From NCBI RefSeq assembly GCF_021341665.1, contig NZ_JAJTTH010000007.1:62001-126000 (forward strand): a stretch of 64,000 nucleotides of DNA, in the 5' to 3' direction. A model generated the notes under the pieces. The model was not told the DNA's origin. It saw nothing but the letters and a program-made list of their open reading frames with translations, and made no database searches. Source of the DNA: Pseudomonas sp. Au-Pse12. GTDB lineage: Bacteria; Pseudomonadota; Gammaproteobacteria; Pseudomonadales; Pseudomonadaceae. Position 1 is the first letter of the stretch. Every line of letters starts with the position of its first letter. Positions 1-9,122 of the stretch are shown here, piece by piece. Both the position numbers and the translations under genes were made by a program.

Positions 1-664
1 CGATCCCGGCGCCCAGGCGGCGCTGGCTCAGGTCGAGCATCTGCCGGGTGCGCTTGAGGTCCTCGTCGGCCAGGTCATGCACGATGTGGGCGCGGCCCAG
101 GTCGCTGTAGGCCCGGGCGACATCGGCGGCCAGGGTCAGGCTGGCGGCCTGGCGGTCGATTTCTGCCGCTCGGGCCTGGCCCAGTGCGGCTTCCCAGGCG
201 GCACGCTGGCCTCCCCAGAGATCGAAGTTGTAATTGAAGCTGGCGCCGATGTTGCGCACCGTGGAATAAGCACCGCCCTGCCCTAACGGGTCCTGATCAC
301 GGGCCAGGCGCGAACGGCTGATCCCGGCACTGGCGTCCAGGGTCGGCATCCGCTCGGCATCCGCCGCATAAGCCGCGGCGCTGGCCTGATGGGCTCGAGC
401 GCTGGCGATCTGCATGTCCGGGCTGTCACGCAGGGCTTCCTGGATCAGGCCGTCCAGCTGGCTGTCGCCAAGGCTTCGCCACCAATCACTTTGCGGCCAG
501 GCCGCCGGCGAAAGCCTCACGCCATTGAGGGATTGCCCGGCCTTGAGGCTTTTCGCCTCAAGGCTGACGCCGGAGGTCACAAGGCCGCTGTAGTTGGCAC
601 AACCGGCCAGGCTCATGGCCAGCAGCACCAGGCTGACGCGCATACGCAAGGGTTTACTGCTCAT
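1..664 (-). CDS. Outer-membrane efflux lipoprotein (NodT/OprM family), 5' part only
   Basis: The first 221 codons of an outer-membrane channel for a tripartite drug or solvent efflux pump; the rest lies beyond the window start. The protein begins with a short basic stretch and a lipobox (LLAMSLAGC, cysteine near residue 22), so it should be a lipid-anchored, TolC-like outer-membrane factor. The first OEP repeat is visible (WWRSLGDSQLDGLIQEAL and alternating helical segments rich in Ala and Arg). Its ATG overlaps the stop of the upstream marR gene (ATGA), so the two are translationally coupled. By analogy with such operons the inner-membrane pump genes should follow outside the window. Substrate cannot be told. 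Confidence 0.85.
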   Translation of the reverse strand, partial: MSSKPLRMRVSLVLLAMSLAGCANYSGLVTSGVSLEAKSLKAGQSLNGVRLSPAAWPQSDWWRSLGDSQLDGLIQEALRDSPDMQIASARAHQASAAAYAADAERMPTLDASAGISRSRLARDQDPLGQGGAYSTVRNIGASFNYNFDLWGGQRAAWEAALGQARAAEIDRQAASLTLAADVARAYSDLGRAHIVHDLADEDLKRTRQMLDLSQRRLGAGI

Positions 665-1134
665 TTATCACCTACCCGCAGGACGGTGATCGGGTCACCG
701 GCTGCCAGCAAAATTTTCTTGAGGATCTGTTCCAGGGTCCGCAGTTCCTGCGGGGTAATGGCACCGGCCAGTTCGTTCATCGCGTCGGCGCCGATCTGCG
801 GCAGCCGATCGGCGAGCTTTTGCCCCTCCTCCGTGAGCACCAGCTGCACCTGGCGCCGGTCACCTTCGGAACGCCGGCGGGCAAGGAAATCCTTCTGTTC
901 CAGGCGATCGAGCATGCGTGTCATCGAACCGCTGTCCAGGGACAGGTGGCGGCACAGCTCGGCCGGAGTGTCGACGCCGAACTGGGCCATGATGATCAGC
1001 ACCTTGAACTGCGCGGCGGTGATGCCATGGGGTTCCATGTGGGTGTCGATGATCCGGTCCTTGAGCAAGGCCGCTCGCCCCAACAACAGTCCAAGGTGGC
1101 AATTGTGAAAATCGTCCGGGTGGAAATGCTTCAT
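661..1134 (-). CDS. MarR-family transcriptional repressor of an efflux operon
   Basis: A 157-residue winged-helix MarR/EmrR-type regulator. The core motif region is visible: HGITAAQFKVLIIMAQFG (start of the DNA-binding domain), then LDSGSMTRMLDRLEQKDF (recognition helix) and RRSEGDRRQVQLVLTEEG (wing). It precedes an outer-membrane efflux lipoprotein with a 4-base ATGA overlap, so it almost certainly represses its own efflux operon and is released by a pump substrate. Its promoter holds two identical 12-bp palindromes, one exactly between the -35 and -10 boxes, supporting autorepression. The ligand cannot be predicted. Confidence 0.9.
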   Translation of the reverse strand: MKHFHPDDFHNCHLGLLLGRAALLKDRIIDTHMEPHGITAAQFKVLIIMAQFGVDTPAELCRHLSLDSGSMTRMLDRLEQKDFLARRRSEGDRRQVQLVLTEEGQKLADRLPQIGADAMNELAGAITPQELRTLEQILKKILLAAGDPITVLRVGDK

Positions 1135-1149
1135 CTGAGCACCAATTAG

Positions 1150-1204
1150 CTGCCTAGGCAGAGAGTGTGTGTCGAGATGTTACTGCCTAGGCAGCCAATG
1201 TCAA
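1150..1204 (-). promoter_or_regulatory. marR/efflux promoter with twin MarR palindromes
   Basis: Two perfect copies of CTGCCTAGGCAG lie at 1150-1161 and 1183-1194, 33 bp apart (about three helical turns). On the minus strand a good sigma-70 promoter reads TTGACA (1199-1204), 16-bp spacer, TAACAT (1177-1182). The upstream palindrome fills this spacer and the downstream one lies close to the marR start. The layout is what an autorepressing MarR dimer pair would need. Binding by the adjacent MarR is inferred from position. Confidence 0.8.
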
Positions 1205-1335
1205 CGCAATAATTAGCACGCTCTCTACTTGCTTGATAAACGGTGCAGCGCGACCGCCCGAGAGCCGCTGTCGAGCTGGGTTGCGCAAGAGATGGGGAAG
1301 ATGCACGGGGGCCGGGCGGCCCCCGCAGGTGGGAC

Positions 1336-4300
1336 TCAGAAGTCGCGCTTGTAGAAGATATCCAGGGAGCTGGCAAAGCCGCTGGCCGCTTCCAGGTAGA
1401 CCTTCTTGCTCAGCTTGTAGCGCAAGGCGATGGTGCTGGCCGGCTCAAAGACCCCGACGCCGTAGCGCAGGCTGAGCTTCTCGGAGATCGCGCCACTGGC
1501 CACCACGCTGGTGTTGTTGCCACTGCCCTGGGTATCGAGCTGGAAGTCCTGGATCCCCAGGTTCTTGGCGATGCCTCCGGTCAGCTCCGAGCTGCCCATC
1601 AGCCCCAACCCGAGAGCCGCCTGGGCCAGCATGTTGTTGTCTTCACCCGTGGAGCTCAGTGGCCGCCCCAGCACCAGATAGGACAACGCCTGCTCCTGGC
1701 TCATGGCCGGCTCGGAGAATATCTGCGTCGCCGGTTGCTCGGCGCTGCCGCTCAGGCGGATACCAGCGATCACATCATCGGTCTGGCGCACCGCCTCGAT
1801 ATCCAGGTACGGCTGGTCGATAGGCCCGGCAAACAGCAGGCGCGCCCGGCGCACGGTCAGGCGCTGGCCGTAGGCCCGGTAGCGACCGTCGTTGAGCCAC
1901 AGCTCGCCGCGGGTATCCATGTTGTCGCCGATGTGCACATGGCCCTGCAGATTGGCGGTGAGGCCGAACCCGGCAAACGCAAGCTTGTCCCGGCCAACCT
2001 CCACATCGATGTCCATCGCCATGGCCATGGGCTTTTGGCCGTCTTCGGTCTGCTGGCCGACGATGACCGTGTCATCGGACACCTTGACCGTGGACGGCGG
2101 CAGTTCACGCACGGTGATCTGGCCCTTGGGGATCAGCACCTTGCCGGCGATTGCCAGTTTGTCGTCCTGCAGCGAGATCTTCAGGTCCGGCGCCACTTCC
2201 AGCGCGGCATAGGGCTCGACCGTGACCGGCAACTGCGCGCCCTTGAGGCTCAGGTCCACCAGCAATGCCCGGCCCCAGGCAATGTTGCCGCTGAGGCTGC
2301 CCTGCCCGGCCTTGCCGCTTTTCCAGCCACCATCGAGGCGCACGCTTTCACCGACAATCTGCGCCGTGAGCTGCAAATCTTCGAGGCTGGTGGGCAGCTC
2401 GGAACCGGACACCTGCCCGCCACTGAGCTGCAGGTTGCCGTTGACCTGAGGGGCCAGCAAACCGCCGGAGAGCCGGCCGCTGCCATTCAAGTTGCCGCTG
2501 AGTTTTTCCACCATCGGCACGAACGGCCGGGCCACGGACAGATCCAGGCCACTGAGGCGGAATTCGCCGGACAACGGTTTGTTCTTCGGCAGCGGGTTGA
2601 TCTGCGCCTGCACCATCAACTGCCCCAGCTTGCCGCCTTCGAACTGCAACTGCGTATCGATGCGCCGTGGGGCCAGGCGCGCGTCGAGTTTCAGGGTCTG
2701 GTAGGGGAAATCCAGCCACTGATCCTTGTCCTTGACTCGCAGCGTGCCAGCGCTGGCGTCCAGCATGACCTGGCCCCGGGGCCCGCTGGCCGGCAGGTCC
2801 AGTTGTACATCGGCATTGAGAATGCCCTTCCAGGCGAAATCCTTGGGCAGCCACTGGGCCAGGCTGTCGATCGGGAAACGCTTGAGGTGGTAGCGCAGTT
2901 TCGGATCAGGCATCAACCGCTGGTCTTCGCCACACAGGCTGGCGTCGCCACTGGCCCAGCAGTGGGCGCCAAAGTTGAGCGTGCCGTTGGCCAAACGCTC
3001 CAGCTTGGCCGGGTTTTGCAGCTTCCAGTCCTGGCCGCCGGTCTGCACCTCACCGCTGGCCAAGCGCCCGCGCCAGTTGCCCTGGTCCAACGCGCCATCC
3101 AGGCCCAGGGCCAGTTTCAACAGCGGCCCTTGCAGGTCCAGTTGCAGCTTCTGTTTCTTGATGTCGCCCTGGCCTGCCAGCGTCAGGGTGCCCAACTGAG
3201 TGTCGCCCAGCTGGATCCCGCTGCCCTTGAGGTCCAACTGGGCCTTTTGCGTATTGTCCAGGACGGCGTCCAGCTTGAGGTTCTGCAAGCGGTTATCGGC
3301 AAAGGCCAACTGCTGACCGGCCAGGTCCAGCTTGCCCTGTGGCGCCTTGAGGGTGCCAGCCAGGTCGAGCCGCCCATTGAGCTGCCCGCGCAACTCGGGC
3401 CAGAGCTGACCCAGGCGCGGCATCTTGATCTCCAACTGGCCGGCAATTTTCTGTTGCAGGCTGCCGGAGCCGTTGATGCGGTTGTCCCCCAGGCGGATAT
3501 CCAGCGCGCTCAGGTTCCATTGTTCTCCCGCCCCCTCGGCCTTGGCCTGCAAGACCGCCGCCTGCCCGCGCAAACGCCCCTTGAGGTCGAGATTGGCATT
3601 GAGCTTGAGTTGCTGGTTTTTCATTTCGCCCTGGCTGCGCAACGGCCCGGCCAGGGTTCCCGGCAGCTCTGCGAGCCAATACGCCGGGTTGATGGCCGAC
3701 AGGTCGAGGGCGGTATCCCAGGCAATGCCGTCGGCGAACTGCAGGTTCAGGTGGCCTTCGGCCTTGCCCTGGCCCGCCGCCAGCTTGAACTGTGGCAGGT
3801 AGATTTTCGTCAGGTCGCCACTGAACGGGCTGCTCAGGCTGAACGCGCCGGCCGGGCCATCCAGGTCACCCTTGAAGTTGCCCAGGTAATTGCCGTCGCG
3901 ATAAGCCACCTCGGCCTCGAAGCTGCGGACCCGCACGGCCGGCTCTTCGATCAGCGGATACAGGCGGTGCCAGGGGAAATCCAGCCAGGCGAGCTTGGCC
4001 TCTGCGGAAAAACCTTCGCTCCAGTCCAGTTGCCCGCTGAGCTTGAGGTGCTGCTTGTCGCTGGCATTCAGGTCCAGCGCGGCAATCCGCGCGCCCTTGG
4101 CGTCGACCTTGCCCTGCAGCACCAGGGCCACCGGCCCCTGCTCCGCTGGCAGGCTGGCCTTGCCAGCCAACTGGTAGCCGCTTTTCAGGTCACCGTTACC
4201 GGTCAGTTCCAGCTGATCCAGCTGCAGGGTGTCCGGCAGATCGGCGCTGGCCTTGAAACCATCGGCGGTGATCCGCACCTGAGCCGGCAGACTCTCCGCC

Positions 4301-5013
4301 AATGGCTGCAATTGGCCGCTCAATTGCCCTTGCAGGTAGCCGCTGCTGTCGGCATGCAGTTTCAGGGTCTTGAGCAGGTCGCCTTCCACCTTCAGCGCCA
4401 GGGACCAGGGACCGCCACCGGGCGCAGGCAAGCCGAGGTTGCCCTGGACGGTCAACGGCCAGTCGCCAGCAGGTTGCAACAGCCCGGACAGGTCCAGGCT
4501 CAAGTCATCACGCTGCAGCCGCAGCGAGTCGATCTGCAAGCCTTGCGCGGTCCAGTGCGCCGCCAGTTGCAAGCCCTTGAGCTGTTCGCTGCCGTTGAAC
4601 AGCAGGCTGCCGACCTGCACCTGGCCCAGTTCGATGGCCAGTGGCAGTTTCAGCTCCGGCAGGCTGATGGGGCCTGAACCTGTTTCAGCTTCGGCAGCGG
4701 GCGGGAACTGCAGGCTGACCTGCTCGGCCTGCAACTGGTCGATGCACAGGGTCCGGCGCAGCAGGCAGGCGGGGGACCAGGCGAACTTCACGAGGCTGAG
4801 CTCGACCCGATTGTCACCCTGTTGCCAAAGCAGATGGTCGGCGCTCCACTGGCCGCCGAGGCGGCCATCGAAATGCTCCAGGGTCAGCCCCGGCACCCGC
4901 GCCAGGGCCCAGCGACTGCCGGCCTGGGTTCCCAGCACCGTAGTCACGGCCAGGATGATCAGGATCACCAGCGCAAGGACCGCCAGCAGCGTTACCTTCA
5001 AACCACGCTTCAC
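1336..5013 (-). CDS. tamB: TamB, inner-membrane-anchored component of the translocation and assembly module
   Basis: A 1225-residue AsmA/TamB-like protein. Residues about 7-30 form one hydrophobic signal anchor; the long middle is a repetitive beta-rich stretch (many LDLSG, LKLDA, LQLSG segments), as expected for the hydrophobic groove that spans the periplasm. The C-terminal DUF490/TamB domain covers about the last 350 residues and ends in aromatic DIFYKRDF. It works with TamA in outer-membrane protein insertion and is related to bridge proteins moving phospholipid to the outer membrane. The GTG start overlaps the tamA stop (GTGA), so the pair is coupled. High GC makes the opposite strand look open over most of this length; that frame is spurious. 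Confidence 0.95.
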   Translation of the reverse strand: MKRGLKVTLLAVLALVILIILAVTTVLGTQAGSRWALARVPGLTLEHFDGRLGGQWSADHLLWQQGDNRVELSLVKFAWSPACLLRRTLCIDQLQAEQVSLQFPPAAEAETGSGPISLPELKLPLAIELGQVQVGSLLFNGSEQLKGLQLAAHWTAQGLQIDSLRLQRDDLSLDLSGLLQPAGDWPLTVQGNLGLPAPGGGPWSLALKVEGDLLKTLKLHADSSGYLQGQLSGQLQPLAESLPAQVRITADGFKASADLPDTLQLDQLELTGNGDLKSGYQLAGKASLPAEQGPVALVLQGKVDAKGARIAALDLNASDKQHLKLSGQLDWSEGFSAEAKLAWLDFPWHRLYPLIEEPAVRVRSFEAEVAYRDGNYLGNFKGDLDGPAGAFSLSSPFSGDLTKIYLPQFKLAAGQGKAEGHLNLQFADGIAWDTALDLSAINPAYWLAELPGTLAGPLRSQGEMKNQQLKLNANLDLKGRLRGQAAVLQAKAEGAGEQWNLSALDIRLGDNRINGSGSLQQKIAGQLEIKMPRLGQLWPELRGQLNGRLDLAGTLKAPQGKLDLAGQQLAFADNRLQNLKLDAVLDNTQKAQLDLKGSGIQLGDTQLGTLTLAGQGDIKKQKLQLDLQGPLLKLALGLDGALDQGNWRGRLASGEVQTGGQDWKLQNPAKLERLANGTLNFGAHCWASGDASLCGEDQRLMPDPKLRYHLKRFPIDSLAQWLPKDFAWKGILNADVQLDLPASGPRGQVMLDASAGTLRVKDKDQWLDFPYQTLKLDARLAPRRIDTQLQFEGGKLGQLMVQAQINPLPKNKPLSGEFRLSGLDLSVARPFVPMVEKLSGNLNGSGRLSGGLLAPQVNGNLQLSGGQVSGSELPTSLEDLQLTAQIVGESVRLDGGWKSGKAGQGSLSGNIAWGRALLVDLSLKGAQLPVTVEPYAALEVAPDLKISLQDDKLAIAGKVLIPKGQITVRELPPSTVKVSDDTVIVGQQTEDGQKPMAMAMDIDVEVGRDKLAFAGFGLTANLQGHVHIGDNMDTRGELWLNDGRYRAYGQRLTVRRARLLFAGPIDQPYLDIEAVRQTDDVIAGIRLSGSAEQPATQIFSEPAMSQEQALSYLVLGRPLSSTGEDNNMLAQAALGLGLMGSSELTGGIAKNLGIQDFQLDTQGSGNNTSVVASGAISEKLSLRYGVGVFEPASTIALRYKLSKKVYLEAASGFASSLDIFYKRDF

Positions 5014-6737
5014 AGCTCTGGCCCCATGGAAAAGTGCAAACGAATACCGCCGTCATCATTCATCGCGTGGGCCAGGTCGACCCGGATCGGGCCAACCGGC
5101 GAAACCCAGCGCACGCCAACCCCGACGCCGGTCTTGAGATTCGGCAGTTCCAGCTTGTTGAACGAGTTGCCCTGGTCGACAAAGGTTGCGATCCGCCACT
5201 TCTCGGCGATCGAATACTGGTATTCGACACTGCCGGCCACCATGTAGCGGCCGCCGATGCGATCGCCTTCGGAGTTCTCCGGCGACAGGGTCTGATAGTC
5301 GTAACCGCGAACGCTCTGGTCGCCACCGGCAAAGAAGCGCAAGGAGGGCGGAATCGACTTGTAACCGTTGGTGGCGCTGCCGCCGAACTGCACCCGCCCG
5401 AGGAATCGATGATTGTCCCAGACCGTGGTCAGGCCTTTGAGCAGCACCGTGCCATATAGCAGGTTGGTGTCGGAACCGAGGTCTTCCTTGGCCAGCTTGG
5501 TGTCGAACTGAATGCGATAGCCGTTGTGCGGATCAATACGGTTGTCGCTGCGCAGGTAGGAATAAGTCAGGCCGGGCATCAGCAGGTTACTCAGGCCCGA
5601 GTCATCCCCAAGACGGTATTCCTCTCGTTGATACTTCAGCGACACCACGCGCTGCCAGCCGCTGGGCAACTTGCTGTGCCACTCGGGACCGACGGTGAGC
5701 AATTTGCTCAAGGTGTCGGTGCCGGCAATCTCTTCATTCTGGTAACCGCCGGCAAACCGCAGCTTGTCGGTCAGGGGCGGGTCCAGCGGAATGTCGTACC
5801 ACAGGCCAACGTTCTGCCGGGGCGCCGACACTTCCGTTTCCCACCCATAACTGTGGCCCTGGGGGTTGACCCAGTGCCGGGTCCAGTTGGCCTTGACCCG
5901 CGGCCCCACGTCGGTGGAGTAGCCCAGGCCGAGCCCCATGGTCCGAGGCTTGCGGGTTTCCAGCTGGACCGCTACCGGGATCACCTCGTGTTCGGCGGCG
6001 GTGGGCGCGGCGTCCACCCGTATGCCTTCGAAATAGCCGCTTGATTGCAGGGCCTGGTTGAGCTCGGCAATCAGTTCGGAGTCATAGGGCGCGCCGGCCT
6101 TGAACGGCACCATGCGCCGCAGCAGGTCCTCATCGAACAGTGAATCGCCGGTAAAGCTGACCTTGCCCAGGGCATAGCGCGGGCCGCTGTCATAGATCAG
6201 TTCGATATCCGCTACCCCGGCTTGCGGGTCGACCGACAGTTGCTGACGGGTAAAACGCCCGCTGAAAAACCCATAGCGCGAAGCCTGATTCTGGATCAGG
6301 CGCTTGGCGTCTTCGTAATGGCCATGATTGAGCACCGCGCCAGGCTTGAGCTGGTCGCTGGTAGGAGTACGAAAAGACTTGAGGGAAGCCGCAGGGCCTT
6401 CGACCCGGACCGTCACATTGCGCAGATGCACCGGTTCCCCGGGATCGATACGCAACAACAGACGCGGTTTGTCACCGCCGCGCACTTCGCTCTCGATATG
6501 CGGCTGGTAGTAGCCCAGGGCCTGGGCAGCTTTCTTCGCCTGCTCTTCAGCGCCCCTGCTGAACCGCAACAAGGCTTCTTCATCGCGATCGCCGACACTG
6601 CCAATGTAGCCTTCCACATTGGCCTTCAACTCGTCATTGGCGGGCTTGACCCTGACATCCAATTCGCTCTGCGCCAGCGCCGCACAGCTTGTGAACAACA
6701 GCAAAAAGCCGCTGGTAAATCTTCCTGGAAACTTCAT
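5010..6737 (-). CDS. tamA: TamA, Omp85-family outer-membrane barrel of the translocation and assembly module
   Basis: A BamA-like protein of 575 residues from the ATG chosen here. That ATG puts a clean signal peptide (MKFPGRFTSGFLLLFTSCAALAQ) at the N-terminus; an upstream GTG would add six residues. Three POTRA domains fill roughly residues 25-260 (for example YALGKVSFTGDSLFDEDLL) and a 16-strand barrel follows, with Omp85 signatures such as FFAGGDQSVRGYDYQTLSP in the loop-6 region. The gene runs straight into tamB with a 4-base overlap. TamA and TamB assist folding of certain outer-membrane proteins such as autotransporters and usher-type barrels. Confidence 0.95.
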   Translation of the reverse strand: MKFPGRFTSGFLLLFTSCAALAQSELDVRVKPANDELKANVEGYIGSVGDRDEEALLRFSRGAEEQAKKAAQALGYYQPHIESEVRGGDKPRLLLRIDPGEPVHLRNVTVRVEGPAASLKSFRTPTSDQLKPGAVLNHGHYEDAKRLIQNQASRYGFFSGRFTRQQLSVDPQAGVADIELIYDSGPRYALGKVSFTGDSLFDEDLLRRMVPFKAGAPYDSELIAELNQALQSSGYFEGIRVDAAPTAAEHEVIPVAVQLETRKPRTMGLGLGYSTDVGPRVKANWTRHWVNPQGHSYGWETEVSAPRQNVGLWYDIPLDPPLTDKLRFAGGYQNEEIAGTDTLSKLLTVGPEWHSKLPSGWQRVVSLKYQREEYRLGDDSGLSNLLMPGLTYSYLRSDNRIDPHNGYRIQFDTKLAKEDLGSDTNLLYGTVLLKGLTTVWDNHRFLGRVQFGGSATNGYKSIPPSLRFFAGGDQSVRGYDYQTLSPENSEGDRIGGRYMVAGSVEYQYSIAEKWRIATFVDQGNSFNKLELPNLKTGVGVGVRWVSPVGPIRVDLAHAMNDDGGIRLHFSMGPEL

Positions 6738-6802
6738 AGGCGCGGATGCTATCACGAGCTTGGGAGGGCGATAGAGCGCTCAAGTGCACGGAAAGTTCTA
6801 TA

Positions 6803-7453
6803 TCAGGCTGTTGCTCTTTGTAAGTACTGCGGGTTGGGGTGAAAAAATACATGCTCGCGCACCGGCCCGACTGCAATCTCACCCACCTCTTCATAGCCCT
6901 GGCGCTTATAGAACTCCAGGTAACGCGGATTGCCGGTGTCCAGCACCACGCCCTGGGAATGTTCATCCGCGGCGCACCAGTTATGGACCGCTGCCAGCAA
7001 CTGTTCGCCGAAATGCTGGCCCTGGAACTGCGGGTGCACCCCCAGCAGCGGCAACACATGGACCGCATCATTGGGCAGGCAGGCCTGCACCGCCTGATGG
7101 TATTCCAGGTAGCGCTGGGTGCAGCGAAAGCCGGTGCTGAGCACCATGCGCAACCGCCAGGCCCAACTTTCGGTAATGCCCAGGCGCCGCTGCGGCGGTG
7201 CGATCAGGGCAATGCCGATCAGTCGGTCATTGACCAGCAGGCCGATGGCCGGCAGGTCTTGCAGAAAATGCTGCTTCACCAGTTCCCGCACCGTGGCCCG
7301 GACCCGCTGTTCGTAGCCTGGGCGCTCGGATTCGAAAATGAAGCCGAACGTCGGCTCATGGCGGTAGGCCTGGTACAGCAACGACCGCGCTTCGCGGGAA
7401 TAGCCGCTGTCGAGTTGGTGAATATCGGCGATGACATTGGAGGAATCAGGCAT
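6803..7453 (-). CDS. GNAT-family N-acetyltransferase
   Basis: A 216-residue Gcn5-related acetyltransferase. The acetyl-CoA binding region is visible around VLPLLGVHPQFQGQHFGEQL (the Q/R-x-x-G-x-G/A type loop, here QFQGQHFG), followed by GVVLDTGNPRYLEFYKRQGY, a typical C-terminal GNAT strand and helix. I chose the ATG at 7453 because a GGGGAG Shine-Dalgarno sequence sits about 10 bases before it; an upstream in-frame start would add ten residues. The substrate is unknown. It is transcribed in the same direction as tamA but lies upstream of it, with about 65 bases between. Confidence 0.85.
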   Translation of the reverse strand: MPDSSNVIADIHQLDSGYSREARSLLYQAYRHEPTFGFIFESERPGYEQRVRATVRELVKQHFLQDLPAIGLLVNDRLIGIALIAPPQRRLGITESWAWRLRMVLSTGFRCTQRYLEYHQAVQACLPNDAVHVLPLLGVHPQFQGQHFGEQLLAAVHNWCAADEHSQGVVLDTGNPRYLEFYKRQGYEEVGEIAVGPVREHVFFHPNPQYLQRATA

Positions 7454-7629
7454 GACGGTCACTCTCCCCTGGACCCGGCTCAAATGGCCGCGCTCCTGTT
7501 ATTACGAGCCCTGCGCGCCGCTGATCGTTCCCGCGCTCAAGGGACATTAGCAGTGCATCTGCCACGCCGCCACGCTGGTCGACCCGGGCGTTGTCAGCTA
7601 GCATCGCTGTTTTGCCAGGACCGCCGACC

Positions 7630-8442
7630 ATGAAGATCGTCTCGTTCAATATCAACGGGCTGCGCGCCCGCCCCCATCAGCTGGCGGCGCTGATCGACAA
7701 ACATCAGCCGGACGTGATCGGCCTGCAGGAAACCAAGGTCGCCGACGAACAGTTTCCCCTCGCCGACGTCCAGTCCCTGGGTTACCACGTGCATTACCAC
7801 GGCCAGAAGGGCCATTACGGTGTAGCTCTGCTCTCGCGCCAGGCGCCGCTGGCCTTGCACAAAGGCTTCGAGGGCGATGACGAAGACGCTCAGCGGCGCT
7901 TCATCTGGGGCACTTTCGCCGATGCCGACGGCACGCCGGTGACCATCATGAACGGTTACTTCCCCCAGGGCGAAAGCCGCGACCACCCCACCAAGTTCCC
8001 GGCCAAGCAGCGCTTCTACCAGGACCTGCAGCACCTGCTGGAAAGCCGCTTCAGCAACGACCAGCCCCTGGTAGTCATGGGTGATGTGAACATTTCACCG
8101 GAAGATTGCGACATCGGCATCGGCGCCGACAACGCCAAGCGTTGGCTGAAGACCGGCAAATGCAGCTTCCTGCCGGAAGAGCGGGAGTGGATGGCCCGCC
8201 TGAAGAACTGGGGCCTGGTGGACAGCTTCCGTCACCTGAACCCCGAGGTGAACGACCGCTTCAGTTGGTTCGACTACCGCAGCCGCGGCTTCGAGGATGA
8301 GCCCAAGCGCGGCCTGCGCATCGACCTGATCATGGCCTCTCAGGGGTTGCTGCCACGGGTCAAGGACGCGGGGGTCGACTATGAACTGCGGGGCATGGAA
8401 AAACCTTCGGACCATGCGCCGATCTGGCTCGAACTGGGCTGA
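7630..8442 (+). CDS. xthA: Exodeoxyribonuclease III (AP endonuclease)
   Basis: A 270-residue EEP-family nuclease that incises at abasic sites and degrades duplex DNA 3' to 5' in base-excision repair. The catalytic blocks are present: IVSFNINGLRAR at the N-terminus, GLQETKV with the metal-binding Glu, VVMGDVNISPEDCDIG (Asp and Asn), RIDLIMAS and the terminal SDHAPIWLEL (Asp-His pair). Length matches the E. coli XthA type (268 residues). I start at MKIVSFN; an upstream in-frame codon would add a 13-residue tail not expected in this family. A shared terminator separates it from the convergent yegP-like gene. Confidence 0.93.
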   Translation: MKIVSFNINGLRARPHQLAALIDKHQPDVIGLQETKVADEQFPLADVQSLGYHVHYHGQKGHYGVALLSRQAPLALHKGFEGDDEDAQRRFIWGTFADADGTPVTIMNGYFPQGESRDHPTKFPAKQRFYQDLQHLLESRFSNDQPLVVMGDVNISPEDCDIGIGADNAKRWLKTGKCSFLPEEREWMARLKNWGLVDSFRHLNPEVNDRFSWFDYRSRGFEDEPKRGLRIDLIMASQGLLPRVKDAGVDYELRGMEKPSDHAPIWLELG

Positions 8443-8451
8443 TCGACAGGC

Positions 8452-8485
8452 ACAAAAAAGCCCATCTGCCGATGGGCTTTTTTTT
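8452..8485. terminator. Bidirectional rho-independent terminator
   Basis: A 9-bp stem AAGCCCATC / GATGGGCTT with loop TGCC, flanked by an A run on the left and eight or more T on the right. It lies between the convergent xthA and the YegP-like gene and can stop transcription from both. Confidence 0.9.
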
Positions 8486-8494
8486 ACTTCGCGG

Positions 8495-8827
8495 TTACAG
8501 CTGCACGTGCTCGACCCGCTCCGTGGTACCCGCACTGGCGATAGCGCTGATGGCGCTGTCGAGTGTGGCTTCCGAATCGTACAAGTGGCTGACCAGAATC
8601 ACTTCCTTACCGGACTTGAGCTTGAAAAAAGGTTTGCCGCCCGACGAAATTTTCTTGACGTAACGTTCCGGGGAAGCGCAGTGTGCGCGGAACAGGCCGA
8701 GAGCCGCCTCGGCACTGTCCCGGCAAGGGTATCGGTCGCTTTGAAGCATGGTCTGCGCCTCCTTTGTCTTCAGCAAGAATCTGCATGCACCACTGCCATA
8801 CTGCTTCAGCTCGAACCAGGCACTCAT
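8495..8827 (-). CDS. YegP/DUF1508-family protein
   Basis: A 110-residue protein with two copies of the short DUF1508 fold: the first around WFELKQYGSGACRFLLKTKE, the second around ERYVKKISSGGKPFFKLKSG. Family members are small and often highly expressed in stress or stationary phase; their biochemical role is not established. The gene stands alone, convergent with xthA. Confidence 0.75.
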   Translation of the reverse strand: MSAWFELKQYGSGACRFLLKTKEAQTMLQSDRYPCRDSAEAALGLFRAHCASPERYVKKISSGGKPFFKLKSGKEVILVSHLYDSEATLDSAISAIASAGTTERVEHVQL

Positions 8828-9041
8828 TTGTAACTCCTTTGCACACTACGAAATAGCAGCTCAACACTGCCGAGGCATCCGCGGGGACGACGCGTTGGCA
8901 GTCGCCCCAATCCCCGCCAGACAAAGTTGCCCACTCTACGCGCCGTTCCGAGGTCGGTCTTTAGGACACATCTCAAAAAATCTAGAGAAAACAGCTATTT
9001 ATGCTGTAGGACTTTCGCCATTTCTCTTCGGAAAAGGCCGT

Positions 9042-9059
9042 CCGTCACATCCCTGTCAC
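9042..9059 (+). promoter_or_regulatory. Pho box
   Basis: CCGTCAC-ATCC-CTGTCAC is a 7-4-7 direct repeat close to the PhoB consensus CTGTCAT-N4-CTGTCAT (two and one mismatches in the arms). A weak -10 (TTAATC, 9069-9074) follows about ten bases downstream, as in PhoB-activated promoters that lack a -35. The next gene encodes a phosphate-binding-type protein, which supports the call. PhoB binding is inferred. Confidence 0.75.
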
Positions 9060-9122
9060 CTCCCTGACTTAATCTCGCCAGCACTTACCTCCTCTCCCTC
9101 TATATAGAAGGCCAGTGCCGCC

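Noticed and set aside
1243..4677. A plus-strand open frame of 1144 codons opposite tamB
   Set aside because: It lies entirely antisense to tamB, has no conserved domain, is very rich in Gln, Ala and Leu, and reflects codon-position GC bias of the real gene.
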